Shown: positions 25,401 through 36,615, counted from the first letter of the stretch. The stretch is 64,000 bases of DNA from Synaphobranchus kaupii (GCA_029718625.1 CM056377.1:35912457-35976456); one strand, 5' to 3'. Notes: generated by a model from the letters alone, not told the origin. Numbers and translations: made by a program.

Positions 25401-26525
25401 TTAGCTCACTGTGGAAGAACATAATCAATAAACTGATCACTTAATTTAAAAAGAATATTGCAGAAAACTGCTTGCTGTCTCACTCAATCGCAATGCTTAC
25501 TGGCTTTGGGGAAAATTGAAATGCAAAATATCAAAGCGTGGAAGTTCAAATCTGAATAGTTTCCACGGTTAACGTTAGAGTACCAGGAGAATATATGATG
25601 TGGAAAGTACTGGAACTCTTTTCAAAAGGTGAGGGTGATTTTTTGGCCAATGTGGCAGTAAAAGAGCACATGTAACAACAGGCTAGAACACACAGCGTGG
25701 GTCCTCTAGCAGCCCTAGAAAAGCCCCAAGTTAAACATATATTGGCAGTGCATTCACTTTTAAAGGCTTGAAAAACTGAAGGTACTAATAAGTGTTTATA
25801 AGCTCCGAGTTCCCAAATGACCACAATTTAATAACCTTGATGGGTTCATACTTCCACTTCTGAAAAATGTTCACCATTGCAGGGCTTGGCACGGTTGTAG
25901 CAACTTGTTTTTTTTGCGAGCAAGCATTTTTGTCAAATTAAAGCAAATAAAAAGTCAAACAGAAGTAACTGTACTGAATGTAATGTTTTGCCTTCATGAT
26001 GCCAGACTTCAATCAAAAACCCATCGGTATATGTAGCAGACAGACCAAGCAGGACTAAGAATCACAAACTGTGACTGTAAAACAGTCAAGTTTATTACGG
26101 TGAAAAACAAGCAAAAATAAATAAATAACAAGCAAAATACGTCTCCATGGCAACGCAAAGGGGCTTTCCACCCGGGCGGAAGGAAACTGGCCTTATTGAG
26201 CGTGGACTGGAGTTAAAACGACAGCACCCGAAAGCCAGCTGCCACCCAGCTGCGCATTCTCCCTCAGCAGCCACAGCTGCCCAATTTAGACCCGTGGCTT
26301 CTGGCGTCAGACTCTCACACAGCCACAATCTAGAAAAGCGCTCTTGTGGTTCACATGGGGTTGGGCATCATGGCCTAACGTTTTTAGGTGCAGTTGGAGT
26401 GGGTCAGAGGTGTAGGGTGGGGTAGAGATGTACGGGCAGGTGGGTGGTGTAGGGGCGGAGCAGATGTGTTGGTCGGGTGGGGCAGATGGTTGAGATGTAG
26501 TCGTGGTGGGGCAGATGATACGTAC
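22460..26525. other. non-coding stretch downstream of the Kirrel Ig5 exon
   Basis: In the minus-strand direction this follows the Ig5 exon donor at 26525. The expected next exon would encode the membrane span of Kirrel. I searched by eye for a hydrophobic exon with an AG acceptor and did not find one, so the intron is either long or the exon was missed. Confidence 0.35.
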
Positions 26526-26721
26526 CGGTCTCCTCCAGGGTGATGGTCATAGTGCCGGGTCCGAAGGCATTCCGGGCAGTGCAGTTGAAGGGAGACTCAA
26601 AGTCAGACTCCACCACATTGTTGATGATGAGAGTGGAGAGTACAGCTCCGCCCTGCGAGTGCACCTTGCTCTGCTCCACCGTGTACCTCTCCGACAACGC
26701 ATCATCCCTCCATTTCCACAC
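26526..26721 (-). CDS. kirrel: Kirrel/Neph family receptor, exon for the second half of Ig domain 5 (partial gene)
   Basis: A 196-bp exon in minus orientation. Acceptor is TGCTGCAG|GTGTGG and donor is GAGACCG|GTACGT, with entry phase 0 and exit phase 1. Its 65 residues read [17 protein letters not shown]... and end [15 protein letters not shown]. The exon supplies the Ig5 core Trp, the ERYTVE strand, the STLIINNV strand and the second Ig cysteine (FNCTARN, which is also an N-glycosylation sequon). This is the membrane-proximal Ig domain of Kirrel/Neph adhesion receptors, which bind each other and nephrin across cell contacts in slit diaphragms, muscle precursors and neurons. From memory of the family it resembles KIRREL1 and KIRREL3 about equally, and the paralogue is not settled. 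The next exon (membrane span) was not found. Confidence 0.85.
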
Positions 26722-26762
26722 CTGCAGCACACGTGCACACACAAGTTTATACACCTATAGTA

Positions 26763-26763
<1 letters not shown>

Positions 26764-26807
<44 letters not shown>

Positions 26808-26860
26808 CACACACACACACATAGACACTACTATACACGCAATACAGAGCTACACACAGG

Positions 26861-26941
<81 letters not shown>

Positions 26942-26973
26942 TACTATACACGCAATACAGAGCTACACACAGG

Positions 26974-27023
<50 letters not shown>
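26764..27023. repeat. compound (AC)n array with a 45-bp repeated spacer
   Basis: Three (AC)n blocks are separated by two near-identical spacers of about 45 bases (about 26821-26865 and 26933-26977), each containing ACTACTATACACGC and AGCTACACACAGGC. The whole unit was evidently duplicated. It lies in the short intron between two Ig5 exons, 43 bases from the acceptor of the downstream one. Confidence 0.93.
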
Positions 27024-27024
<1 letters not shown>

Positions 27025-27029
27025 TGGTA

Positions 27030-27400
27030 GTGTGTAGGGTGCAGTACAGTAGTTGTGTGAAGGGCGTAAGGTGCATTAGATTTGTAGAGCGTAGAGTGCA
27101 TTAGACCTGTAGGGTGCATTAGAGTGGTAGTGTATAGGGTGTAAGGTGGAACAGAGTGGTAATGTGTAGTGGGTAGGGAGCAGTAGCATGGTAGTGTGTA
27201 GGGTTTAGGGTATTGTGTAGAGTGAAGTTGAGCAGTGGTGTGTAGGGCATAGGATACAGTAGAGAGGTAATGTGTAGGGAGTAGGGTGCAGCTGAGTGGT
27301 AGTGTGAAGTGTGTAGGGTGCAGTACAGAATTAGCATTTGAGACATAGGGTACAGTAGACTGGTAGTGTATAGGGTGCAGTAGAGTACTAGTATGTAGGG
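27030..27400. repeat. degenerate minisatellite in a Kirrel intron
   Basis: Roughly 370 bases made of variants of GTAGTGTGTAGGGTGCAGTAGAG, with period varying between about 20 and 60 bases. With the (AC)n array it fills nearly the whole intron between the exons ending at 27410 and starting at 26721. Minus-strand ORFs with repeated 'LHTTxLLHPT' motifs come from it. Confidence 0.8.
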
Positions 27401-27409
27401 GAGACTCAC

Positions 27410-27510
27410 AATCTTGTCCGGGGGAGGGGTGCCGGCGACATAACATTTGACCTCCCCCGTCTCCCCTGTCACTGCGTATTGTATTGGGTCACCGGAGACA
27501 ATAGGAGGGC
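27410..27510 (-). CDS. kirrel: Kirrel/Neph family receptor, exon for the first half of Ig domain 5 (partial gene)
   Basis: A 101-bp minus-strand exon. Acceptor is TTCTGGCAG|GCCCTCC and donor is GACAAGATT|GTGAGT, with entry phase 1 and exit phase 0. It completes the Gly codon of the previous exon and encodes PPIVSGDPIQYAVTG followed by EVKCYVAGTPPPDKI. The PPI start, the QYAV strand, the first Ig5 cysteine (VKC) and the highly conserved TPPPD(R/K)I are hallmark Kirrel residues at the Ig4/Ig5 junction. The reading frame passes intact into 26721-26526. The downstream intron is short and almost wholly repeat. Confidence 0.9.
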
Positions 27511-27650
27511 CTGCCAGAAGTAACACACTCAGTATTAAACATGCAGAACACATTATTACACCCATAATGCATTGTTTTACTGTGGATAATGCAGATGTCT
27601 ACTGATGTCTACGCACTATAGTGGTTACTACATACGACTGCTTTACTGAC

Positions 27651-27777
27651 CGTTGACTGTCAGACTGACTTCTTTCTCAACAACACCGAAGCGTTGGACG
27701 ATGGCTTTGCACACGTACTGACCAGCATCCAACCGACTGACCGACTTCAGGTGCAGCTGGTTTTTATTGCTCAGTAC
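27651..27777 (-). CDS. kirrel: Kirrel/Neph family receptor, exon for the second half of Ig domain 4 (partial gene)
   Basis: A 127-bp minus-strand exon. Acceptor is CCTGGGAAG|GTACTG and donor is GTCAACG|GTCAGT, with entry phase 0 and exit phase 1. It encodes 42 residues beginning [14 protein letters not shown], then the Ig signature DAGQYVCKA with the second Ig4 cysteine, and ending EVSLTVN. VLSN, LKSV, DAG-Y-C and TVNG are conserved across Kirrel proteins. The donor GTCAGT is weaker than GTGAGT but the frame continues perfectly into the exon at 27510. A damaged copy of the acceptor and first third of this exon lies just upstream (27827-27873). Confidence 0.9.
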
Positions 27778-27826
27778 CTTCCCAGGTGAGAGAAACACAC
27801 ACAGACAGGCTTCACACACAGACAGC

Positions 27827-27873
27827 CTTCAGGTATAGCTGGGTATTAGTATGAGTACCTGCCCAGGTGAGAG
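27827..27873 (-). pseudogene. partial tandem copy of the Kirrel Ig4b exon start and its acceptor
   Basis: On the minus strand CTCACCTGGGCAG|GTACT, followed by CCCAGCTATACCTGAAG, is a diverged duplicate of the acceptor and first ~33 bases of the exon starting at 27777 (CTCACCTGGGAAG|GTACT, followed by AACCAGCTGCACCTGAAG). The offset is about 82 bases. The copy reads into a TGA in the exon frame and is cut off after CTGAAG, so it cannot replace the exon, although its CAG acceptor looks as good as the real AAG. Confidence 0.7.
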
Positions 27874-29126
27874 ACAGAAAAGAGAAGGGAATACAGATTC
27901 AGAGCTTAGTGAAAATAGATAAAAGGCGATGAAAGAGAGAGACGATGGAGAAAACAGAGGAAACAGAGCAATAGAGCTCCAGAAAGATACAGATTTAGTA
28001 TTCAAATATTAATATTTAATATTTTACACACTCAGCGAAACAGGTTTATGGGGTAAAGGGCGCGTGGTGTCATTAAATCAAATGGAGCATGAAAGATTAC
28101 TTTCTTCTCTCATTCGAGGGGTGCGGAATGACGCAGGGCCGTAAATGGACTGCAGCAGAACCTGGCCGTGCTACAGCAGGCCCTGACAGTAGACATCAAT
28201 AAAACAGATTACCAACAAAATGTGAAATGAGAAATTTCAAACTGTTTGTCGGAAAGAAAAATAATGTTGGCCATTTTTGCACCATAACGCAAAGAATTCA
28301 GGCAGAGATCTAAATTAAAATTTGGTTCAAATTTAACCACTCCAACCTCTCCTGATTCAAGCCCATGCTATGATGTAACCTGGATGCTTATATATATCAT
28401 TTTGCACTTCTGACCTGCCTGCACACGCCTTTGTTTGTCTTTTTTAGCAGCTTGTCTAATATTCTAGGCTAAAATCTGCCTGCACTGTGGTTATTTATCC
28501 AGTAGATTCTCCATTACCTCCCTATTATCAATTAGCTTAACTTTAAGTATTGGTACTAGGCTGGCCAGTGGAGGATGAGCTCTTCGTCTGAGCTGGGTTC
28601 CTACCAAGATTTCCAGACATGGGATAAACCACCAACAGAAACCACTCCAAGTTATGTATAAACATAAGACTGGTACAAATAAATATTACAAACAATACCT
28701 GTAGGGTAGAATTAGGCCAGTATCCCTTTTTAGTCAAAGATTTAAAAAGTAAAATAGTTTTTTTTAAGAGCTAGCAACCTCTGTCCTATATAACAAGGAA
28801 GACTTATCAAATGACTACAAGTCAAGACTACTCAAGACAGATTTCTCTTTATGCTATTATTGGAGACCACCCACTCAGGTGTGAAAGGGTCCCAAGTCTC
28901 TTTTTCACAATTCCAAATGTGGTGTGGAAAACTGGAGGCAAATGCACATTTGGCGAGAGATGTTTCTCTTTGTAAAAAAATCTTTTGTGGAACATGTCTT
29001 TTGCCAAATTTAGATTCCAGATTCCCTGAAGAGGAGAGAGAATAACAGAAAGAGAGACAGAGATACTGTATATATGAATAAGTGATAAAAAAAAAGAGCT
29101 ATGTAGGACATGAGCATGGCGCTCAC
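27874..29126. other. intron between the two Kirrel Ig4 exons
   Basis: With the partial copy at 27827-27873 this makes up the intron bounded by donor ATG|GTGAGC at 29126 and the acceptor at 27778. No other exon or mobile element is recognised in it. Confidence 0.6.
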
Positions 29127-29254
29127 CATGTTGTTGCCCTTCTTGGCCCAGGTGAGGGAGCGGGGTGGGTACCCAGTCCATTTACAGTTGAACGTGACAT
29201 CAGAATGGATGTCTACTACTAGAGAGCGGGGCTCCACCAAAAGGCTCGCACGAA
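29127..29254 (-). CDS. kirrel: Kirrel/Neph family receptor, exon for the first half of Ig domain 4 (partial gene)
   Basis: A 128-bp minus-strand exon. Acceptor is CCACTGCAG|TTCGTG and donor is AACAACATG|GTGAGC, with entry phase 1 and exit phase 0. Its 42 full codons read RASLLVEPRSLVVDIHSD, then VTFNCKWTGYPPRSLTWAKKG and NNM. The (V/T)EP-xxx-VD(I/L)xSD strand, the first Ig4 cysteine, the CxWxG-P segment and the conserved Trp fit the fourth Ig domain of Kirrel. The split Phe codon at the acceptor fits the conserved VYF|GP boundary of the family. This is the most 5' exon of the gene that I could find. Exons for Ig1-3 must lie further right, probably past a long intron or outside the window. Confidence 0.88.
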
Positions 29255-29678
29255 CTGCAGTGGGGGTCAGAGATAGATTATCGTTATCGTTATCATTTCA
29301 TGCTGTAACGATAAATCATTTTACATGTTAATAACCAATAATCAAACAAGCTGTAACATGGATCTCCTACGAACATTTTTCAGTCTTTTCCGAAAGACGA
29401 AGCATAATAACCCCGTCTATACAGTTATAACTGCTAGCAAAAATGCTAATCTTGTGTTCACAAAAATGAAAATATTACAAACATTAAGTTAATGTCATAA
29501 AGAATGTAGGTGTCGATTACAGAGAAAGTGCAAGCTATGAACCAACAGTAGTGCTAGGATTTCAAATTGGGAGTTCAAAGTAAGCTTAGAGATGGTATTT
29601 GCAGTGCCTTAATGGAACATTGAAAGAGGAGTAGAAACAGATTCTCACAGATTCTGTGGCTCTCAGAACGGCTCATCC
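29255..29678. other. intronic sequence upstream of the Kirrel Ig4a exon
   Basis: No feature recognised apart from the polypyrimidine-poor acceptor region next to 29254. Confidence 0.4.
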
Positions 29679-29830
29679 TGGGGCCTGTTTCACGAAGCAG
29701 GATTGCTGAGTTAGCTGGATAACTGCACCCAAATCTGGAACATGGACTGAAGTAAAAAGAGTTGTTCTGGATTTTACTCAGTGCAGTTATCCAGCTAACT
29801 CAGTAATCCTGCTTTGTGAAACGGGGCCCT
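29679..29830. mobile_element. foldback MITE, copy 1
   Basis: About 150 bases in which the left arm (GGCCTGTTTCACGAAGCAGG, then GAGTTAGCTGGATAACTGCAC) pairs with the right arm (GTGCAGTTATCCAGCTAAC, then CCTGCTTTGTGAAACGGGGCC). The loop contains CAAATCTGGAACATGGACTG. The same loop and arm sequences occur at 48751-48916, so this is a dispersed non-autonomous element and not a chance palindrome. Confidence 0.8.
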
Positions 29831-32800
29831 GGTGTCATTCTTGCTGAACCGGCGTAGTCATTCTGAGCAACGTTGCGTGTGATCGTCAACAATGTGCAAG
29901 CTACTGCGTGGGCCTAGTCCGGCAGCATGATTGGTTGCCCCTGATGTACATGTCCGCTATGTGATGATGATGACAATGACAATTGAAAATAACTTGTAAA
30001 AATGTATAATTGTATATTATATATTGCTGATTTCAATGTCAATCCAAACAGTTCACTGACAACGCCAAAGAGTGCTATGTCTGTGTGTCTATTCGTGTTT
30101 TTTGTTATTGTTGTTTTTTGTCTGTACTTATTGTACTAAGTTCACATAAGGTGGGTATCCATCCTCCAGATGGCAAAAACAGGATTTGAGAAGTGGATCA
30201 GACTTTATAAATAGGTCTAAAGGAAGGAACAGCCACAGACAGAACAATATGTCCAATTTAGGACAATGGCATAGAACAAACTTACAGCTACATCTTGAAC
30301 TTCTCTCTGAGTAATGCTGGCCCAGTGGTGATGTTTGCCTGACTCATGCAGTGAACACAGGGTCATGTAAGATGGCCCGCTCCTCTCGGTACTGCCACAG
30401 CATTACACAGTATGGTCTGGGCGACCGTGCATTTGGAGGAGCGCGCGGTTAGATCACAGAGCCGGAGAATGCGCCGACTCACTTCCGCCTGCCCCTGATG
30501 TGCACCCAATGCGAACAGCGCCGAATGCGGACAGCTGCGACAAAGGTGTTTCGGCATGAGAGGAACCAAAACTTCCTTCACGGAATCTGCCACGAGGTGC
30601 AAACGGACGACAGTCAACAGTGAACTTCAAAAGGCACGAGACATTTTTAAGGCCGCAGGCTCTCGGGGGAGAATGCTTTACGATGCTGTCGACACAGCGG
30701 CCTCCCTATCATTAGGTTTTCCATTATTTTTTCATCACAGTTCCTCTCCTGTATGAAACTACTCATTACTGCACACCCCTATCAATACACTTCAGTCAAA
30801 ATTCAAAGTGGAAACACCAATGCATCAAAGAGGAGCCAAACAATCTGCTTAGCCTTATATATTCTTGTGTGTCTTGTGTTGGAGTTGCATGCCATTGACC
30901 TCCTAAAACAGACACCTGTTTGTTTTAATACACCATTCCATTCTGACACTGAGTTTCCATTCAGGAATAAACACTCGGTTGATGTTTTCAACCACCCTAC
31001 TGATGTCGCTGTTGACAGGGAGTTGGTCACACCCGAAAAGGTCATAAAAATATTTTGAGAAATTTATATTTATGGATTTGGTTCTTTTAGCAACCTTACT
31101 GGAAATGACCTAATAAGCAATGCATTTTTTAAGAATTCCCCTGATGCCAGCATCACAGCTGGGATCCTGGAGACAGCTATCCGCTCTTCCATTTAATAGT
31201 CAACCTCGATTAGGAGGTTAAATAACATCACAGCCTATGAAATCTTTGAAGGGAGCTTTGAACGTCCATACAAACAGAACAATTAATAAAATGAAGTGGG
31301 ACCAGTGATCGGGTTTGTGCTGGTGGAAACAACCTCTTCGTTAACACCACTTCTGTGCACGTTGAAAAGTTTGGAAGCTTTTCGTAGATGCATTCCTCAA
31401 AAAGCCACCGTTCGGCGATATAAATAGAAAAGCCATGCGGAGATTCGAGCAGCTGGATTTTGTCGTAGTGGCCCGGAAACATTTAAACTCCTTTCCTGTT
31501 ATTATTATACTGATTATTGTTTCATGGTGTTGGAGTGGCCTTTAATGTGCTGTGTGCTGCCTGAGAAAATATTAGTCTTTGCAACACATTTTTACACGGG
31601 TTGTTTACCCTAGTTACAATATTCCCATTGACACTGCACACGGGGTGCCTTTTTAATACACACTCCTGTTTTGTCAGAACGTATTGTTTAAAAGACCTCT
31701 GACGTCATGGTTACAACTATTGACTTTACCTCCAACCATGCTGCAGATGTGTCATCCAAACATGACATTTGCAATAGAAAAAGAGCTAAGTGGAAACTTT
31801 GGCTGGACTCTTGCACAACATGGAACAAGGTAAACAAATTTGGCGTCCATTTTTGAAATGGCATATGCTGTTTACACCATTGGCATGAAGTGCCTAATTG
31901 GGATATATATTTGGCTGATTTCACAAAGCCAGACGGCTCTATACAGAGCATACGATGAGAACAAAAAGTGGTGTACAGCTCATGCTGAACAATTACTTCA
32001 GGCAGGCATGACTGAAAAAGAGCCTGGTTTGGCCTGTACACAAAAACTCTGAGTATGTCATTGAGTCCAGTATTTATGGGCTAACACACAAAGCCAGTTG
32101 CCCTCCTGCCCCTGACAGGACACATTTCAGCAGTGAGGGCGAGGAACAAGAGAGGCCTGCTGTCTCAACAGTCCTCAGTAATGCAACTAATGCTTGGACA
32201 TGAGAATGGGACACGTCACATAATGGATCTGCATCCTCTGTACTTAATATTTTCCAGCGTTTGAAATGGAATTGGCTACGCTTCTGAAGTCAAGTATTTT
32301 GACTCTGCCCAATGCCAGCTTTTCAGTGCGGTGCAGACAGGCACAAAATTTGACATGAGTCTCCACAGTGGAGACTCTTACATAAGAACTGTTCTCAGCC
32401 TCATCCTGTCTCCAAACTCATTCCTCACTCACACTGAGGTTAGAATAACGGGGCGTAAAAATGACTCAAGTACAGCATGTGACATCATGCCTTTTTTTCT
32501 TTGCATTTATGATTGAGAAACTAGAAGATGCTCCAAGCATCCGTTAGCAGGCTACTGGGGTTAAGAAGAATTTCTGTGACTTAAGTCTACAGGTGTCGTG
32601 GTGAACTATACTCATGGTGTCATGGTCTCAAACAGGCTTGGTTAAGATAGATTATGGAAGAAGAGAAGAGATGACTAGAGAAGAAGTCCATGCTCTCTGT
32701 GATAAAATCAAGTCTAGGACCTTCTGCAAGACTGTAAAGTTCCAACTTTGCACAGAGACTACATCCAGAAGCTTCTGAGATAATATCACCTCCTCTCAGA

Positions 32801-34251
32801 GCATCCCCTAAAGCTACCCACATACGACTGCTGTGCAGGGCCCACATCTGGGTTAAAGATACTCCTGTCACTCATTCAATCACGGCAGGATGCCGCTACT
32901 TGCAGCCGCTGGATCTGTGCAGAGGCAAAGCAACCCCACTACACTTATAGCACCACATGCCAATCAAGACCTGCTTTCTGTTCAGCAGATGAAAAACATA
33001 CAGCAGTGTCCAAATAATATTAAAAATAAAATGAAGCCTGTTTATTGTGCTTAATGCATTACAAACAAACTGGGTGGTCTTTTGTGCCACTGGTTATGAA
33101 ACCGGACCTACAACTGGGTTGCATATACACACTGCAGCTAAGACAACGCTGCTGTTCCCTAAATGTAGACGCTACCATTTCCTGTAGTTTAAATTGATGT
33201 CGTGAAAAAGGCAAGCCAAGCAAGTCTTCCTATAGATGAGATCTGTTAAACAGTTTTACACTGAAATCCAAATCATACCCAGGGAGTCCAAGAGGTTTCT
33301 GGAAAACCCGTCGCTTCGCAGCCGATGAGGCAGGGGAACAATATTAGATTTAGCTTTAAAGTGCGCTGCTTTAGCCATTAACAGATTTTTGCTGAGGTTG
33401 CGTTTCATCAGTTGTAATTTCCCGTCGAGGTTCAGTCCACCGCCACAGACTAAATGCCACCGTCAGATGCCGCAAGCTGACGTCAACACAATCTGCAGCT
33501 TTTCACATCGTGTTCAGACCCCGGCCATTTGAGGGCAGAGGCTTTGGATAAATATTTTAGTTTCATCATCATTTAGCCCTGTACTAACAAATAACAGATC
33601 TCTACTTATTCCTGAGCCTGTGTACATAAAAATTGTAATTGTAGGCTTTGTTCCTCTCTTTCTTTCATTTTGTGAACCCCAAATACTTATATCGCGGTTA
33701 AAAATGCAGACATACAAAAATTATTTAAAGCGCCTCCAATCTTCTTAATTATTCATTGATATATCCCTCAATTGATCTCAATATTTAGATACACCATCCT
33801 CATTGACCTAAAACCTGTTATATCAGGATATGACATTATATTAATTAATTCTCTGAGGGGCTGCTGAGCCAAAAACTTATTTTAAATAATAATATTTTCA
33901 TCTATAAAACCAATATAACCAAACATGCAACTTTAGACTATTGCAACTCGAACTCTGGTTTAACATTTATTATTCTTTATAAATTAATTCTAAGTTATAA
34001 AATAATTAATGTAACCCTTAACCCATGTATAGCTTTACAAATTATGTATAACCATAATCTCATTACATGTAATAAATATTTATATATATATAATATATAC
34101 ATGCAATAACAAGTGACAGGTGAGTGAATGATTTAAATGTTACTTCAAACCAATTATGGGTTGTCTATGCATGACACCTTGATATAAATTATTTGTATAT
34201 AGTTTTATCATGTGGTGATTATCTTGGCTTTACTTATCACTGCCACCATAT
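29831..34251. other. non-coding stretch, probably intronic
   Basis: No exon with a Kirrel-like or other recognisable product. A modestly CpG-rich patch lies near 30,400-30,600. The part 33,700-34,190 is very AT-rich. Confidence 0.3.
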
Positions 34252-34800
34252 GGCTCTCCTCCCTGCAGGCACTGTCATTCTCTATCTTGGCTCTCCTCCC
34301 TGCAGGCACTGTCATTCTCTATCTTGGCTCTCCTCCCTGCAGGCACTGTCATTCTCTATCTTGGCTCTCCTCCCTGCAGGCACTGTCATTCTCTATCTTG
34401 GCTCTCCTCCCTGCAGGCACTGTCATTCTCTATCTTGGCTCTCCTCCCTGCAGGCACTGTCATTCTCTATCTTGGCTCTCCTCCCTGCAGGCACTGTCAT
34501 TCTCTATCTTGGCTCTCCTCCCTGCAGGCACTGTCATTCTCTATCTTGGCTCTCCTCCCTGCAGGCACTGTCATTCTCTATCTTGGCTCTCCTCCCTGCA
34601 GGCACTGTCATTCTCTATCTTGGCTCTCCTCCCTGCAGACACTGTCATTCTCTATCTTGGCTCTCCTCCCTGCAGGCACTGTCATTCTCTATCTTGGCTC
34701 TCCTCCCTGCAGGCACTGTCATTCTCTATCTTGGCTCTCCTCCCTGCAGGCACTGCCATTCTCTATCTTGGCTCTCCTCCCTGTAGGCACTGTCATTCTC
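34252..34800. repeat. 37-bp minisatellite, about 15 copies
   Basis: Head-to-tail copies of a 37-bp unit that runs GGCTCTCCTCCCTGCAGG then CACTGTCATTCTCTATCTT. Copies are almost identical, with single-base variants near 34,638 (CAGAC), 34,756 (TGCCATT) and 34,783 (TGTAGG). The last copy is cut short. Because 37 is not a multiple of three and the unit has no stop in any forward frame, all three plus-strand frames are open for 159-207 codons. These ORFs are not evidence of a gene. Confidence 0.97.
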
Positions 34801-35167
34801 TGAGCCCATTTTCAATGCCTGCCCGACTCAACTGATAATACTGCAATAGAAATCACACGTCAAACTTCTCTCCACGCTGGCAGAAGAACGCACCTCTGGA
34901 GACCAGAACTGAACGGCCCTTCACTGGCATTGACCACACCTAATGAGAAGCTTGTCCAAAAAGAAATAGAACAACACTTACTATGCCACTCAACGGACTC
35001 CTGACCTTCCTCTTCAGTACCAACAACACTTCGTCACAACTCTGGTACCGGCTCTACTCGGTCCAATTCACCACCAATTCATCCTCAACATTTCACAAGG
35101 AATCATTCTCACAACTCAGACAAGGCCATGGAGTTCAGCTACTTACATTTAATGTATATGGCTCATG

Positions 35168-35191
35168 ATATCAATCAATCAATCAATCAAT
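35168..35191. repeat. (ATCA)n microsatellite
   Basis: Five to six perfect copies of a TCAA/ATCA tetranucleotide. Confidence 0.85.
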
Positions 35192-36615
35192 ATCTAATGC
35201 AGGGTAAACAGAGTAGGCTGATCTAATGTCCAGGGTAATGTATACAGAATCCATTCATTTCAATGGAGGAGCTCAAGGATGGGTCGTTTCTGTGGAAACT
35301 GTTTGTTTCTTGACTGTTTACAAAGTGATTGAGTCTGGAAATCTTTGTCCAGCATGGTCTATTTGGAAAATATACTCCTGGACTTGTAATTCTTTTGGAT
35401 TTATTGAATCATCCTTGTTCAGTAGAGAGGCAGTCACAAATTATGTAGCTTTCATAATTCAGTATGATGCCGACCAGCGCATGCAGTAGGCTATAGGCTA
35501 CCGTATCATAGACACCGACAGTGCATCAGCAGCATCACCCTTTTCGCATTATTATTTTTCTCTCGTCTGACCAAAATTGACCATGAGGTAACTGCAGACC
35601 ACTGTACCGTTTTTGCTAAACCAAATCTACAGTTCTCTAAATGTCTGCGGTCATAAAGCTTGGTTTATGTTAGTTGCTGTGCATTCTTTGGGAGTGACAA
35701 AAAGTTGTAAGGACCATTTTCCTCCCCAGTCGATGATAACATGATTGCATCCTCATCAGTCAACGCCTATAGTGGTGTATATGAGACAGCAAAATCTCAA
35801 TGAGTCTGCACAGCCAATATGCCATGTGTGACTTATGGAGGATTTCTCTGGTTAGCAGCCAGTACCACTAAGGCACGCGCGCCGGATTTGCACCAAAAGG
35901 CAGTTGAGAGCTGGGCTACAGTAAAGCGATCGAACACATATGTTTTCAACAGGAGGGTCATTTAAAAGTCACTTAAAAAGAACAACGGGACAGCCGTAAA
36001 AGCGTTGCGCACCAAGTCTGGAAGCTTTGCTTGAATTCGGATTTGTAGCCTACAGTTGGTGCTTAAATGATGCGTTTGTCTATGGGTTTTTCTGTGGAGC
36101 TTTACACTACTTTCCAAGCAAAGCGATCCAAATGCATATCACACTGGTACTATTTAAATGGGTGAAGAATTCCACTGAACTTTTCCACTCGATTAAAATA
36201 TTGGCAGACCTGAGTAGTGCGAATGCACAACCAAAATTTACAGAATATGAAAAGAAAAAGCTTTCGCTTACTGTCAGCATGTAGGCTACGTAGTTTGGTA
36301 TTTTGTTTAATCGTTTTAAACAATATCGGACATAACATATTCCCTTTATTTCAGCAGCGCTTATGATAACTCGTCTTATTAGTAAGAGGTAGGCTACAGA
36401 TCAAGAATGTACGATTAAATAGTGCAGGTTAAAAAATCAACATGACATACCTTTCTTAACCTGTGCTTCAGCAGGAAGATGGCAGTACCACAGGGCGAGA
36501 TGTATACCAAGGGACCACAGCGAGAGTCTGCCGGTAAAAGTGCATGTTACGATGAATGGGACTTTAAAACTAGTTGCAGTCCCGTTACAGTAATTTTTGG
36601 CAGAAAACTACTCAC
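35192..36615. other. non-coding stretch
   Basis: No gene or element recognised. On the minus strand it lies downstream of the candidate 5' exon at 36616 and would be its first intron if that exon is real. Confidence 0.3.

Noticed and set aside
26404..26525. Extension of the Ig5 exon past 26526 as coding sequence
   Set aside because: The frame stays open for about 40 codons but becomes low-complexity (repeated HLP/TTHLP) right after the GTACGT donor, as expected of intron.
26733..27446. ORFs of 123 and 194 codons over the Kirrel intron
   Set aside because: They run through (AC)n and the degenerate minisatellite; the minus-strand one only touches part of a real exon out of its coding frame.
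34252..34800. CRISPR-like array
   Set aside because: Units follow one another directly with no unique spacers, and the host is a vertebrate.
34193..34835. Three overlapping plus-strand ORFs of 159-207 codons
   Set aside because: They are translations of the 37-bp minisatellite in its three frames, with no start context, splice site or homologue.
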